The notes: generated by a model not told the origin, from the sequence alone. Counted from the stretch's first letter, positions 53,871 to 63,188 are shown. The stretch is 64,000 nucleotides of DNA from an uncultured Thermoguttaceae bacterium (GCA_938084835.1 CALKER010000004.1:124001-188000), one strand, 5' to 3'. Program-made: numbers and translations.

Positions 53871-55319
53871 ATGAGCGAGGCAACAACAACTCCCTGGGGG
53901 TGCACAAAAGAGCGAATTTTTCAGGCCCTTCCGCCCATCTGGCCTGAGTCCCTCCTCACCGAAATCCGTGAGCGGATATCTAGCCGGAAAAGCAAAATCA
54001 TTGTTCTTGACGACGATCCCACGGGCACACAAACCGTTTACGATATTCCGGTCATTACAGAATACTCTGCCGCAAGCTTGGCCAGAGAAATCCGCACGTT
54101 AGGACCGGGCTTTTATGTGCTTACCAATTCTCGCAGTTTAACACCTCAGGAAAGCCAGTTGCTTCATCGTGAGTTAGCAAGCAACCTTCTCGAGGCTTTG
54201 CAATCGCAGGCGCCACCCGCTGCCGCCACTGAAGTGTGCCTGATTAGTCGCAGCGATTCCACCTTGCGGGGTCACTTCCCCATGGAAATCGAAGTCTTGG
54301 CCGAGGTTCTTGGTAGCCCGGACGCCGTCTTCATTGTGCCATTTTTCGCAGAGGGAGGCCGTCTCACCATCGACAATGTGCATTATCTGGCAGAAGGGGA
54401 CGTTTTGACTCCAGTCGCCCGAACTCCCTTTGCGCAGGACCCGGTCTTTGCGTATCAGGCGTGCAATTTGAGAGAGTGGGTTGTGGAGAAGGCCCAGGGC
54501 ACGATCTCCGGCGACAGGATTCGCAGTATTTCCTTGGACGACATTCGGTGTGGAGGTCCAAACCGAGTCTTGGAGCTGATTTGGACGTTACCTAAAGGCA
54601 CTTTTTGTATTGTCAACGCGGTCGATTACCGCGATCTGGAAGTCTTCACTCTGGCAACTCTTGAGGCCGAGGCTCAGGGAAGGTGGTTCCTGTTCCGGTC
54701 GGCAGCTTCCTTCGTCGCCACTCGCTTTGGACTGGAGGCGAAACCACCGCTAACCGTAAACGAGCTGTGCTCTGGCGACTCACAAATCGGTGGCCTCGTC
54801 GTATGTGGATCCTATGTGCCGCTAAGTAGCCAACAACTGGCGAACCTCTGTAAGCAAAAAGGAATTACCGCCATTGAATTTGACGTGCGAAAATTCGTAA
54901 ACGCGCTATCACCGGACGCTTATCTTAAACAGCTAGGCGATGAGATACGCTGCCAGTTGCTAGCCGGCAATCACGTGGTGCTTTTTACCAGTCGCCAAGT
55001 GATCAAGAATTTTCCGCCGCAGGAAAGCCTGGTCATAGGTCGGAGGATAGCCGCGGCACTGGCCCACGTCGTTCGTGATCTGGCAGTTCGTCCCCGGTTT
55101 CTCATTGCCAAAGGCGGGATCACTGCCAGTGAGCTAGCCACAAAAGGGTTAGGTGTCACACGGGCGATCGTTCGTGGACAGGCTCTGCCAGGCGTCCCCG
55201 TGTGGGAATTGGATGAGAGCTCGCTTTATCCTGGGCTTAAGTTCATTATTTTTCCCGGAAACATCGGTGAAGCAAACTCGCTCGCTCTTTTGGTTCAACG
55301 TTTGACAAGCGTCAACTAA
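53871..55319 (+). CDS. Four-carbon acid-sugar kinase family protein (DUF1537)
   Basis: A 482-residue ATP-dependent kinase of the family that phosphorylates C4 sugar acids such as erythronate and threonate (OtnK, DtnK). The ATG at 53871 follows GGGAGG; GTG 53853 is inside that site. The N-terminal substrate domain has IIVLDDDPTGTQTV and FYVLTNSRSLTPQES, then SRSDSTLRGHFPMEIE. The C-terminal nucleotide-binding domain has LIAKGGITASELATKGLG and a closing LKFIIFPGNIGE. It ends the operon. The presence of a decarboxylating dehydrogenase, an epimerase-like protein and a sugar-acid transporter fits phosphorylation followed by oxidation of an acid sugar. The exact substrate is unknown. Confidence 0.92.
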   Translation: MSEATTTPWGCTKERIFQALPPIWPESLLTEIRERISSRKSKIIVLDDDPTGTQTVYDIPVITEYSAASLAREIRTLGPGFYVLTNSRSLTPQESQLLHRELASNLLEALQSQAPPAAATEVCLISRSDSTLRGHFPMEIEVLAEVLGSPDAVFIVPFFAEGGRLTIDNVHYLAEGDVLTPVARTPFAQDPVFAYQACNLREWVVEKAQGTISGDRIRSISLDDIRCGGPNRVLELIWTLPKGTFCIVNAVDYRDLEVFTLATLEAEAQGRWFLFRSAASFVATRFGLEAKPPLTVNELCSGDSQIGGLVVCGSYVPLSSQQLANLCKQKGITAIEFDVRKFVNALSPDAYLKQLGDEIRCQLLAGNHVVLFTSRQVIKNFPPQESLVIGRRIAAALAHVVRDLAVRPRFLIAKGGITASELATKGLGVTRAIVRGQALPGVPVWELDESSLYPGLKFIIFPGNIGEANSLALLVQRLTSVN

Positions 55320-55826
55320 TAGCGCACAGTTTACCGATGTGAGCTTCCCCCCACTCTGGACAAAGTGAGGGAAAATTCTCTTCGTACCCCAGCTTGCTCG
55401 TAGTGATCAGGGGGAAATTGTGCCTCGAGCGAGTCAATCCAAACTATCGACGGATGCCCCGGGCAAAAATGTCGGAAAAAGTTCTCGCTCCCGCTGGCAG
55501 TCCGCCGCTCGGCCTTTCCAGGTCCCCAAACATTGGGAAGTGACTGTAATTTGTCAGTCCTACTTCCCGGCCCGGCCAAGTTGCTGGGAACGACGGCCCC
55601 AGCCTCACCCCACAGGAAACCCCCCGCGGAGACTAGGGCGTTGACAAAAATCGAATCGTTCTCCAAAGGGGCATTTTGCTCGAGACCGCATCAAGCAACC
55701 CACCAGTTCGTTCGCTTTGGTCATCTGCTCCGACACTTTCGAGGGAGGCCGTCTCTTAGAGCGTCCACGAGTGAGATTCTTGGATTGCAAGAATCCCGCT
55801 TTTCCCTCTCAGCAACTCGAGGAGCC
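55320..55826. other. Gene-free region between convergent operons
   Basis: Both flanking operons end here. The stem-loop at 55775-55795 is the only clear element. Frames on either strand have no motif. Confidence 0.4.
55775..55795 (-). terminator. Eight-bp stem-loop just after the ExbD gene
   Basis: Perfect arms GATTCTTG (55775-55782) and CAAGAATC (55788-55795) enclose a 5-nt loop, 32 nt past the minus-strand stop at 55827. There is no T-run, so it would be a 3-prime protecting stem or a weak terminator. Confidence 0.4.
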
Positions 55827-56315
55827 TCACAAAGAAAAATCCCCGCCCGGATTTCCCTGGGCCAGAAGCGACACCGAAGTAAGGCCAGCTTGGCGGCAAA
55901 GATCGACGGTGGTGACCACATCTTGCAGAGGAACATCAGCCGCCGCGTCAACAAAAACGGGAATATCGCCTCGGATTTCCGCAAGCTTGCTCAAAGCGCT
56001 TCGCAGCTCGCTTGCCAAAGCAAACTGTTTCCTCCCCATCTGTTGGCCAACCAACCCCAAAAACCATATGGGCTTATCATCCTTACGCCGAACGGCAACC
56101 ACAATTTCGCCAAATTGATCTAATTCCTCGACGCTGGGTTCTTCCTCACCGGCAGTCTCCGTGGCAGCGACGCGAGCGGAAAGATTCTGCTCCGGCGGCC
56201 GAAATTGAGCTGTACACACAAAGAAGATTAGGAGCAAGAACACAACATCGACGAGCGGGGTCATCCGCAATTCATATCGCGAGCCATCCTCCGCCCAAAA
56301 ACGATGTCGAATCAA
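55827..56315 (-). CDS. ExbD/TolR-family protein (second copy)
   Basis: A 162-residue single-pass inner-membrane protein. TTG 56315 is taken as start because GAGGGGAAG lies 8 nt upstream; the first ATG would fall inside the membrane-proximal motif. The family signature follows: ELRMTPLVDVVFLLLIFFVCT, containing the conserved Asp that carries protons. A long periplasmic domain with VFVDAAADVPLQDVVTTVDLCRQAGL closes the chain. It should form the proton channel with the ExbB-type protein encoded upstream. It is the second ExbD gene of the cluster, separated from the first by a 214-bp gap, and differs from it in its longer acidic linker. Confidence 0.85.
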   Translation of the reverse strand: MIRHRFWAEDGSRYELRMTPLVDVVFLLLIFFVCTAQFRPPEQNLSARVAATETAGEEEPSVEELDQFGEIVVAVRRKDDKPIWFLGLVGQQMGRKQFALASELRSALSKLAEIRGDIPVFVDAAADVPLQDVVTTVDLCRQAGLTSVSLLAQGNPGGDFSL

Positions 56316-56529
56316 GCGATCTTCCCCTCTTCTGTGAACCCATTCGTTACTTGCGTTTCCGGACCCCCCTCAGATCGATCGCTAACGGGACTTGACAGCT
56401 TGCCGATCTATGACCGCTACTGGCGAAATCCCTTCGAAGTGACCGGGAAAGTAGAAAAAACCGTTTGCCGCCGCTGGGCAGTTTTTGCCGTTAACGCCAC
56501 GCCCTACGAGGCTGGTGGCCACCTACCTC

Positions 56530-56952
56530 TCAATCGGACTCAACTGTGGCAAGGACCACATCGGTTATCCCTAACGCGGCACAGGTGGCCAAAATCGGCT
56601 CAAGCCTACTGTACGGGACCGTGCGGTCGGAGCGGATTCGGACCTGGCAGCTACCACCGCGAAGTTCCTTCTCCGCTGCCAAAAGCGCCCGAAGCGCGGG
56701 ACCATCCAGAAGCCGGCCAGCTACCCACACCCCTTCACTCCCCTGAGTGAGGTTCAGCACAACCTGGGGTTTCTCCACAGGCACATCCCGCTGAGCCGAA
56801 ACAGCCTGCGGTAAGGCAAGATCGGGCACCGTCTCCTGCTGGGCCAAGTGGCTGGCCACAAGGAAAAACACCATCAGCTGGAACACGATGTCAACAAGGG
56901 GTGTGATATTCACACCCAGGGTTGTCCGGGGGCAGCGTTGCGGTATGCGCAT
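56530..56952 (-). CDS. ExbD/TolR-family protein (first copy)
   Basis: A 140-residue single-pass membrane protein. The motif GVNITPLVDIVFQLMVFFLVAS has the proton-carrying Asp in its usual place, and the periplasmic domain VQVRIRSDRTVPYSRLEPILATC-like end (CQVRIRSDRTVPY, LATCAALGITDVVLAT) is typical. ATG 56952. It lies 175 bp downstream of the ExbB gene on the same strand. With ExbB it converts proton motive force into mechanical work in the envelope. No tonB, tolA, tolB or pal gene is in the window, so whether it powers TonB-type import, Tol-Pal-like constriction or another machine is open. Confidence 0.88.
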   Translation of the reverse strand: MRIPQRCPRTTLGVNITPLVDIVFQLMVFFLVASHLAQQETVPDLALPQAVSAQRDVPVEKPQVVLNLTQGSEGVWVAGRLLDGPALRALLAAEKELRGGSCQVRIRSDRTVPYSRLEPILATCAALGITDVVLATVESD

Positions 56953-57127
56953 ACAATTCTATCCCGCCAATAACAACAAGCGCCTCGTGTCCCTCAGAAT
57001 TCTGCACCGGTGAAATAGATGGTCCAAATCCGGATCTTCCAACATGATTCACCTCGGCTTACGCTTGAGGATGTTTCTGCGGGAAAATAACTTTGGAAAG
57101 TCTCCTTCCTCAAAGTACGGACGAATC

Positions 57128-57994
57128 CTACGAACTTTTTGGAGTTCGCATCACACCCGCAGCAGCCCGGCCTGCCGCCGAAGTGCTTGCCATGAATTGT
57201 CGTCTTGCCGGCATAAAAAGTCTCTCGGCCGTAAGGCCAACCTCGGCCACCAGCGCGTCGACCTTATTCCGGAAAAAAGCGAACGCCGCCAAGGCGGGAA
57301 TGGCCACCAAAAGTCCTTCCACTGTGGTAACCAACGCCAGATAGATACCCTCAGCCAAATCGGCTGCCCGGGCCGCCCCTTGCGTCTGCGCCACCTCGCG
57401 GAAGGCCACAATCATTCCCACAACCGTCCCGAGCAACCCCAGCATGGGTGCGAGATTACCAATGACTGAAAGATACTCCACCTTCCGATAAAGCCGTGCT
57501 GCCTCCTCGGCCAAGGCCTCTTCCATGGCTTTTTCGGCACTTGGCCAACCAAATTCCAATTCAGACAGTCCTGCGGCAACAACGCGGCCAAGGGCACTCT
57601 TGCCCAGTTCAGCTCCTTGGGCCAGCCGCGTTACCTGCCCCGCAGCAAAAGCCGACCTTACTTCATCAACGAGACCCGGCGGGATGAGCACACTGCGACG
57701 AATGCTCAGGGCATGCTCGATGGCAAGGGCCGTTCCGGCCACGGACAAAGCGAAAATCACAAGGCCAATAACTCCGCTGGCGCGCACGATTTGCCAAAAG
57801 GATGCCGGCGAATTTTCCCCGCCCTCTGTGCCCCCGGCCTGGACTTCCTCGGCCGAAGTGACAGCACCCGCCAGGTCGCTTGGCTCCTTTTGGGCACCAA
57901 CTACGTTTCCCCCGACCACCGCCAGCGCACACATAATTCCCACTAGCAAACAAAAATAAGGGATTAACACTCTTTTCCGGGGCCGAGCGGGCAC
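57128..57994 (-). CDS. MotA/TolQ/ExbB proton channel family protein
   Basis: A 288-residue inner-membrane protein. The GTG at 57994 follows CGGAGAAAA. An N-terminal hydrophobic segment (PYFCLLVGIMCALAVVGG) acts as signal or extra helix, then an acidic Ser/Gly-rich periplasmic stretch, helix two (SGVIGLVIFALSVAGTALAIEH), a long cytoplasmic region, and the two conserved core helices (SVIGNLAPMLGLLGTVVGMIVAF and GIYLALVTTVEGLLVAIPALAAFAF). The core pattern is that of ExbB/TolQ. The N-terminal extension with a Glu/Gly-rich region is the type often found outside proteobacteria. It probably forms a complex with the two ExbD proteins encoded next. Confidence 0.9.
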   Translation of the reverse strand: MPARPRKRVLIPYFCLLVGIMCALAVVGGNVVGAQKEPSDLAGAVTSAEEVQAGGTEGGENSPASFWQIVRASGVIGLVIFALSVAGTALAIEHALSIRRSVLIPPGLVDEVRSAFAAGQVTRLAQGAELGKSALGRVVAAGLSELEFGWPSAEKAMEEALAEEAARLYRKVEYLSVIGNLAPMLGLLGTVVGMIVAFREVAQTQGAARAADLAEGIYLALVTTVEGLLVAIPALAAFAFFRNKVDALVAEVGLTAERLFMPARRQFMASTSAAGRAAAGVMRTPKSS

Positions 57995-58485
57995 AACTTT
58001 TCTCCGGGTTCCTTAATAACCAGAGGTGACATCCGCCTCGCAGACCGCCAAGCGGCACGAGCGGTTTGCATTCCACCCAACGGATCTAAACTCGCGGCTT
58101 CTTCCCCTAGGAAGCTAACAGCTGCAGGTCCGTGGGGACCGAAATACACCGTGTCAGACTTATAGGCATCAGGGAGACAACGGTACGTCTCCCATGTCCT
58201 AAGCGCTAAGCAAACTTCAATCCCGGCAGGTAATGGGCAACTGTTTGCGTCACCGGCACAATTTGATGCTCAAGCTCTCTTTTCTCAATTGTGGCACAAT
58301 TTCCCAGGAGGCCAAGGCGAAGGAGTGGGTAGCCTCACAGATGGTTCGTCAGGCCGGCGACTCGCCAACGAAATTTTGCCCGGCGCGGTTGATACTGGCA
58401 CGCGCAAAGCGAAAAGAAAGGGGTGACGCCAAGCGGAAGGGACAGCGACATTACGACAGTTACCGCGGGGGACCCGCTATTTATC
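57995..58485. other. Gene-free gap between TPR gene and exbB-type gene
   Basis: Only the ribosome-binding site of the ExbB-type gene is recognised. Overlapping short frames on both strands show no motif. The gap leaves open whether the TPR gene is co-transcribed with the channel genes. Confidence 0.4.
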
Positions 58486-59259
58486 TCACCGAGGATAGCC
58501 CTCCGATCGAAGAGTTTGAGGTCGGTTGCCGAGCAATACTCCGTGGGAAGGTGGTGATTCCCCTCGATCAGCCGAGGCCAGAACCCCTCTCCCATGGCTC
58601 CCAAAACTCTTGGGCTGAGTTGGGTCAAAGTGAGCCGCCATTCGGTAATTGTGTTGGGCCTGAGCCAGAAGACCGGACTCCTCCCGGATCATTCCTAAAG
58701 CGGCCAGCGCCCGCGAATTTTTGGGCTCTATCGCAAGGGCTTCGATGAGTTGATCCTCGGCAGCTCCCTTATTTCCTGTGAGCCATTCTATGCGAGCCAG
58801 CTGGACGCGGGGTTCTGCACGACCTGGGTTCCGGGTCGCCCAATCTTCGATCAGCCTCCTCGCTTCCGCGACTCGCCCCTGGCGGACCAATAGGCCCGAA
58901 AGCTCGTAATAAGTTGGGGCATGATCCGGATCGCGCTGGAGTGCCATTCTAAAAGCTGCTTCGGCCCGATTGGCAAACGAGAGGTCTCCCGATCGCTCAA
59001 ACAATCGGTAATATGAAGCCCCCAAGAGGTAGTAACCTTCTGCTGAGGGCCGAAAAAGGAGCTCCCGATCTAAAAAATCAATTGCCTTCTCATAGTGACC
59101 GGAGTGATAAAGATAGTGAGCTCGGCCAACAGATATAGGCGATTGGTGGGTTTGACATCCTGCAGAACAAACTAACGAAAGGCACCCGGCGACGGCGGAA
59201 AAAACCATCCACCGTGTTAATGTGCCCCGTACTGTATTTATCGCTGGGAGAATCTTCAT
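58486..59259 (-). CDS. TPR-repeat lipoprotein
   Basis: A 257-residue protein with a lipoprotein signal (VFSAVAGCLSLVCSAGCQT) whose likely acylated Cys follows SAG. The mature part has about four tetratricopeptide repeats: AHYLYHSGHYEKAIDFLDRE, AEAAFRMALQRDPDHAPTYY, VRQGRVAEARRLIEDWATRN and AIEPKNSRALAALGMIREES. Such repeats make protein-protein contacts, so it may anchor or regulate an envelope complex, perhaps the ExbB-ExbD machine encoded downstream on the same strand. ATG 59259 lacks a good ribosome-binding site; ATG 59208 would give a more compact signal peptide. The last 30 residues after FDPTQPK are low-complexity and may be poorly folded. Confidence 0.8.
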   Translation of the reverse strand: MKILPAINTVRGTLTRWMVFSAVAGCLSLVCSAGCQTHQSPISVGRAHYLYHSGHYEKAIDFLDRELLFRPSAEGYYLLGASYYRLFERSGDLSFANRAEAAFRMALQRDPDHAPTYYELSGLLVRQGRVAEARRLIEDWATRNPGRAEPRVQLARIEWLTGNKGAAEDQLIEALAIEPKNSRALAALGMIREESGLLAQAQHNYRMAAHFDPTQPKSFGSHGRGVLASADRGESPPSHGVLLGNRPQTLRSEGYPR

Positions 59260-59740
59260 CGCCCGTACGCGTCCGTACGACCTTTTCCAACTTTCTTATA
59301 CGGTCTCGAGAGGATTGGCCGGCATCGGCTCCCTTGGTTGCAGTTGCCCCCGGCTGACAGGCACACTTAACTAACACAGAAGAGAAGGTAATGGAAGCAA
59401 ATCGAATATTTTTCGTGGGTCTAAGTTTTCAATAAGTTCTATTAATGTAGAGAATTATCTGATGTGATAATTCACGGCTATCAGAAGATCCGGTGACTCC
59501 CTCGGCCAACCCCGAAGGATACTTTGCCGGTTCGACGAAGCACAAGATAGCTTTTAGCGTTCCCGAGCCAGATTTCGCCCACTTGATAGCGAAAAAGCCG
59601 CTCGAGCCGTTAAGTGCAGAACATCGCGGCGGTGAAACTACGAACCGAAAAGTCGCGGGTTACCCTGGGCCCCTTTACCAGAAAAACCGGCAAAGCCGCA
59701 ACCTGCTCCAGAGGGATGCGTCACCGGTTTACCGCACCGC
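59260..59740. other. Gene-free region upstream of the TPR-ExbB-ExbD genes
   Basis: No gene supported. It contains AT-rich DNA near 59400-59480 with an inverted repeat (59452-59473). Confidence 0.4.
59452..59473. promoter_or_regulatory. Inverted repeat GAATTATC-N6-GATAATTC, candidate operator
   Basis: Perfect 8-bp arms at 59452-59459 and 59466-59473 are separated by TGATGT. It lies 193 bp upstream of the TPR gene start. The GATAAT element recalls Fur-type boxes, which often control ExbB-ExbD systems, but the full Fur consensus is not met. Confidence 0.4.
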
Positions 59741-60655
59741 TTAGGAAGCATGTTGTGCTTTCAGGGCCGCATCCACCCGGGCCAAAAAATCATCGATATC
59801 CGCCTCCGTTTCGAAGCCGACAATCATGGCATCCACACACCCCAGCCCCAACACAAAGCGAATGGAGTTATCCAGTTTGGATTTGTCGTCGGAAAACGCA
59901 CCTTCGCCTACTACTTTCATGCCGATGACACCCGTTCCTCCAGTGTGGATTTTTTCTACCACGGGAACTACTTGGTCGGGGCCGGCATCCATCTTTTCGC
60001 CAAATGGGTTTATGCGGACATGGACTACGTCGACCCACTTCTGGCCCACTACCGCTTCCAGAGCACTGAACCCATGGATCGACACTCCATGGGCACGTAT
60101 CAAACCTCTCTGCTTTAAGTCCTCCAGCTGGTCCATTTGCCGGCTCATCCGCTGCGGCCAATCGGGCGACATCATGCAGTGGATCTGCACAAGATCAATG
60201 TAGTCGGTGTCCAATTCTTTTAAGAAGCGCCTTACGACCACATCGGCATCCGGCCGATCTTTTTCTGGTAACCCTTGCGGATGGAACCAAATCTTGGTGC
60301 AAATGACGTATGAATCGCGGGCTTTTCCGCGTAAGGCCCGAGAAAAGAACTGATGCGAGCCATAAAGATCGGCATGATCGAAAAAGCGAATTCCCGAGTC
60401 ATATGCGTGCCGAATCACCCGTTCTGCGTGGTCCAAGCCACGCCGGGATAAATTTGACTGTCGGTTCCATGCCCGCATCCCAAAACCCATTCCCACCCGG
60501 GTGACCCGCAGAGCTTTTCCAAGCGAGACCTCGGCCAAAGGGCCAAAAGCTGAAATGCCTGCTGCCGCCCTGGTGGTCGAGTGCTGCCCATCGACCAGAG
60601 CCACCGAAACCCCTGCCGTAGCACCACCCAGAAACCGACGTCTATTGAGCTGCAT
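59741..60655 (-). CDS. Tat-exported aldo/keto reductase
   Basis: A 304-residue aldo/keto reductase preceded by a twin-arginine signal (MQLNRRRFLGGATAGVSVAL). ATG 60655 follows AGGGGA; the TTG two codons earlier is too close to that site. The catalytic tetrad is present: Asp and Tyr in FFDHADLYGSH, Lys in VICTKIWF and His in DLVQIHCMM. This differs from the cytoplasmic paralogue at 1155. Tat export implies folding with NADP(H) in the cytoplasm before translocation; planctomycetes carry many such exported oxidoreductases of unknown role. It stands 233 bp from the monooxygenase gene, same strand. Confidence 0.9.
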   Translation of the reverse strand: MQLNRRRFLGGATAGVSVALVDGQHSTTRAAAGISAFGPLAEVSLGKALRVTRVGMGFGMRAWNRQSNLSRRGLDHAERVIRHAYDSGIRFFDHADLYGSHQFFSRALRGKARDSYVICTKIWFHPQGLPEKDRPDADVVVRRFLKELDTDYIDLVQIHCMMSPDWPQRMSRQMDQLEDLKQRGLIRAHGVSIHGFSALEAVVGQKWVDVVHVRINPFGEKMDAGPDQVVPVVEKIHTGGTGVIGMKVVGEGAFSDDKSKLDNSIRFVLGLGCVDAMIVGFETEADIDDFLARVDAALKAQHAS

Positions 60656-60888
60656 AGACAATCCCCTGAAATAAAAAAGTTGTGGCGGGTCCGTTCCGGA
60701 AGTAATTGTACACGGGTTCGCTGAGGAACAACCCCCTTGTTTGGGAGTTCCGGTCTTTCCCTCTCGGACCCTTTTCCTTGAGGCAACAACATCCGCTGCC
60801 CCTGGTTCCGTAAGCCGCGAACCGTGGTTGGGACATCCGTACGCGAAGCGCTATCTGCCGGGCGAGCTTTTTCATTGGTCTTGGCGCA

Positions 60889-61206
60889 TTAGGGTAATGG
60901 CACGGGCTTCAGGATGTAAAGCCCCACCTCTTGCACATAGGGGCGAACTTCCCGACGATACTCTACCATATGCGGCGCTACTAAATGGGCTTCCAGGTCG
61001 GATAAAGATTCCCACTTTTCGAGCACATAAATCGTATCGGGATCGTCGCCCACCTGAGAAGGGATAGTGGTTGAAAACGACTCCCAAGGGGCATATTCCA
61101 AACAGCCCTTCTCCGCGCGAACCTGGGGAATGATCTTCCGGAAAATTTCGAGAAACGCATCTCGAGTGCCGGGTTGAAGTCGGATACGGGCAAGGACGCA
61201 AATCAA
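60889..61206 (-). CDS. Putative antibiotic-biosynthesis-monooxygenase-domain protein (quinol monooxygenase type)
   Basis: A 105-residue dimeric alpha/beta-barrel protein of the ABM family. It starts ICVLARIRLQPGTRDAFLEI and has AEKGCLEYAPWES and DTIYVLEKWESLSDLEAHL, typical of YgiN-like quinol monooxygenases. The start is TTG at 61206, preceded by GGAGCACC at a suitable distance. ABM proteins act without cofactor on quinols or as small-molecule binding or degrading proteins, so the activity is only a family suggestion. It lies 75 bp downstream of the MFS transporter gene on the same strand and may be co-transcribed with it. Confidence 0.85.
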   Translation of the reverse strand: MICVLARIRLQPGTRDAFLEIFRKIIPQVRAEKGCLEYAPWESFSTTIPSQVGDDPDTIYVLEKWESLSDLEAHLVAPHMVEYRREVRPYVQEVGLYILKPVPLP

Positions 61207-61281
61207 GGCTTGGTGCTCCTATAAACTTGCCATGGTAAATTACCTAGGGCAAAAGTTCCTTTGCAGATGCTGCCGTGGCTC

Positions 61282-62637
61282 CTACTCGGGTAGTAGCTGA
61301 TCTCTCGTTTCCGGCGCTGCAGGCAGGGCGAGCAGACCACCTAAATAAATAAACGCCACGCTCACTGTGGCCCAGCGGAAAGGTTCGCTCACCCCAAACG
61401 AGGCAAAAAGCACCGTAAGGCTTCCCATGAAGAACACCCCGAGAGCCGTAAGGTAGCGCGCAACGTTATAACAGAAGCCTGTCCCCGTGGCACGTAATCG
61501 GGTGGGATAAAGCTCGGGCAAATAAATCGCATAACCCCCGAAAGGAGCCAACGTAGCAAACCCAAGAAGTGGCGTAGCAACGTAAATCTGCCATTCCTGA
61601 TTCATAAAGCCAAAAATCATGAGGGTCACTACAAAGGCTAGCACGAAGGACAGTGCAAAAGCCCTCCGCCGACCTATGTGAGCCGTGATCCATGTATACG
61701 CAAGAATACCGAAAAAAGCACCAACATCCTGCAAAGCGGTGGCCAGGGAACTCACTCGGTCCTGATGCTCCTTTGGAGCGTGTGCTAAGATATGGCCGCG
61801 AATCAACTCCGGGCTCCAAAATCCGATAGCCCATAGCCCTACCGCGCCTACCAAAACAAGCCAGACGCCAACAAGTGTATTCCGCCGCCACCGGCTATCG
61901 GACCACATTTCACCCCAGCTGCCAAGGTGAAGTCCCCCGCCGAATGATCGCGAGGTTTTCTTTGCGGCCTCTCTTGCCGCGACCCAGGCCTCAGGCTCTC
62001 GAATCGTAAACATTACCAAAACGACCAAAACGGCAGGAACCATGCCGACGGCAAACATCAGTCGCCACCCGTGCCATTGTCCCTCGGGCACAGCGGGCCA
62101 TGCCACTTGAAGGGTAACAGGCAAAAGCAGAAAACCGATGAGAGAGCCAGCAATGTTTCCGATTGCCGATAAAGCTTGAAGCAATCCCAGAGCCTGGGGG
62201 CGGGCTCGGGCTGGCATCTCTTCCGCCACCAGTGTCACAGCAGCGGCAAAGGCTCCTCCTACTCCCAGACCCGTGAGAAACCGATAAAGCGTAAAATCCC
62301 ACCAACTGAGCGAAAGTCCGGACAATCCCGTGAACAAAGAATAGGTCCCCACGGTGAGCATCAAGGTCTTCGCCCGACCTATGCGATCGCCAATCGTGCC
62401 GAAGATTAGTCCTCCTGTAGCCCAACCAAGGAGCATCACAGCAGTAGCGACACTGCTAAAGAAACTTACGTTGTCCGGCGTAGCTTGGGGACCGAGCAAC
62501 TCCTCCAAGGCCCGGCTCCGGGCCAGCACAAAAAGCCGCTGGTCCATGGTATCAAAAAGCCACCCCAAGGTGGCCACAATCAACACCCACCACTGATAAA
62601 AACTCAGTTCCCTGTACCAACGTTGCTGCGCACTCAT
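61282..62637 (-). CDS. MFS transporter (aromatic-acid/sugar-acid:H+ symporter-like)
   Basis: A 451-residue membrane protein with 12 predicted helices. ATG 62637 (MSAQQRWYRELSFYQ) follows GAAAGG; the frame to 62709 lacks a site. The motif GGLIFGTIGDRIGRAKTLML is the classical MFS loop 2-3 signature, and GWLFDTMDQRLFVLARSRAL with its charged Asp in helix one is typical of the AAHS/ShiA-like groups that carry organic acids. LYPTRLRATGTGFCYNVARYL near helix 10-11 also fits. It probably moves an organic or aromatic acid with protons. The small ABM gene follows on the same strand. No pathway genes identify the substrate. Confidence 0.88.
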   Translation of the reverse strand: MSAQQRWYRELSFYQWWVLIVATLGWLFDTMDQRLFVLARSRALEELLGPQATPDNVSFFSSVATAVMLLGWATGGLIFGTIGDRIGRAKTLMLTVGTYSLFTGLSGLSLSWWDFTLYRFLTGLGVGGAFAAAVTLVAEEMPARARPQALGLLQALSAIGNIAGSLIGFLLLPVTLQVAWPAVPEGQWHGWRLMFAVGMVPAVLVVLVMFTIREPEAWVAAREAAKKTSRSFGGGLHLGSWGEMWSDSRWRRNTLVGVWLVLVGAVGLWAIGFWSPELIRGHILAHAPKEHQDRVSSLATALQDVGAFFGILAYTWITAHIGRRRAFALSFVLAFVVTLMIFGFMNQEWQIYVATPLLGFATLAPFGGYAIYLPELYPTRLRATGTGFCYNVARYLTALGVFFMGSLTVLFASFGVSEPFRWATVSVAFIYLGGLLALPAAPETRDQLLPE

Positions 62638-63188
62638 GGCAGACCTTTCGCGAGTCCGGAGATTTACCACCTTTGTTGACACGCTAACCCAAGCCGAAGA
62701 GCGGCACATTAATCCGGCTTGAGCTGAAGAAGATTAGGCTAGTTTCACAAAAGAAAAATGCAAGCCAAAGCTGCCGGCTAGTTCACCGCGTTTCCCCTAG
62801 AAGGACGCAAGCCTCCACCAACATGGCGGCCTAAAATTCCCGCCTCGGAGGGAAATGACCGGGAAAAGCCACCTCAATGGTTAAACCGCCCCATATTTGA
62901 TCGCGCAAGTATTGCTCGGGGACTATGACCGCGTCCCACCGAACCCAAAGGTAACAACATTTAGCCTGTAACAAGAATATGTTTACGCATCTTTTGGGTT
63001 CGCTAATCATCCTAGCCATGCACGAAAAATTCGAGAGGTTGCGCAGGACTGCATGAAAGTCCAAGAGTTTGCGCGGCTACCTCCGAAATTACCAAAGGGG
63101 GTGCCCTGCCGTATCGATCGATTCTTGCGCAAGCAAGAAAGGGCGGGATACATTCGATCGGTGGATAAGCCGGCCCGTCGCGTCACAA
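62638..63188. other. Gene-free region
   Basis: Upstream region of the MFS transporter gene and downstream region of the truncated last gene. No hairpin with a T-run, repeat or frame with motifs was found. Confidence 0.35.

Noticed and set aside
55331-55666. 111-codon minus-strand frame between the convergent operons
   Set aside because: No recognisable domain and no ribosome-binding site.
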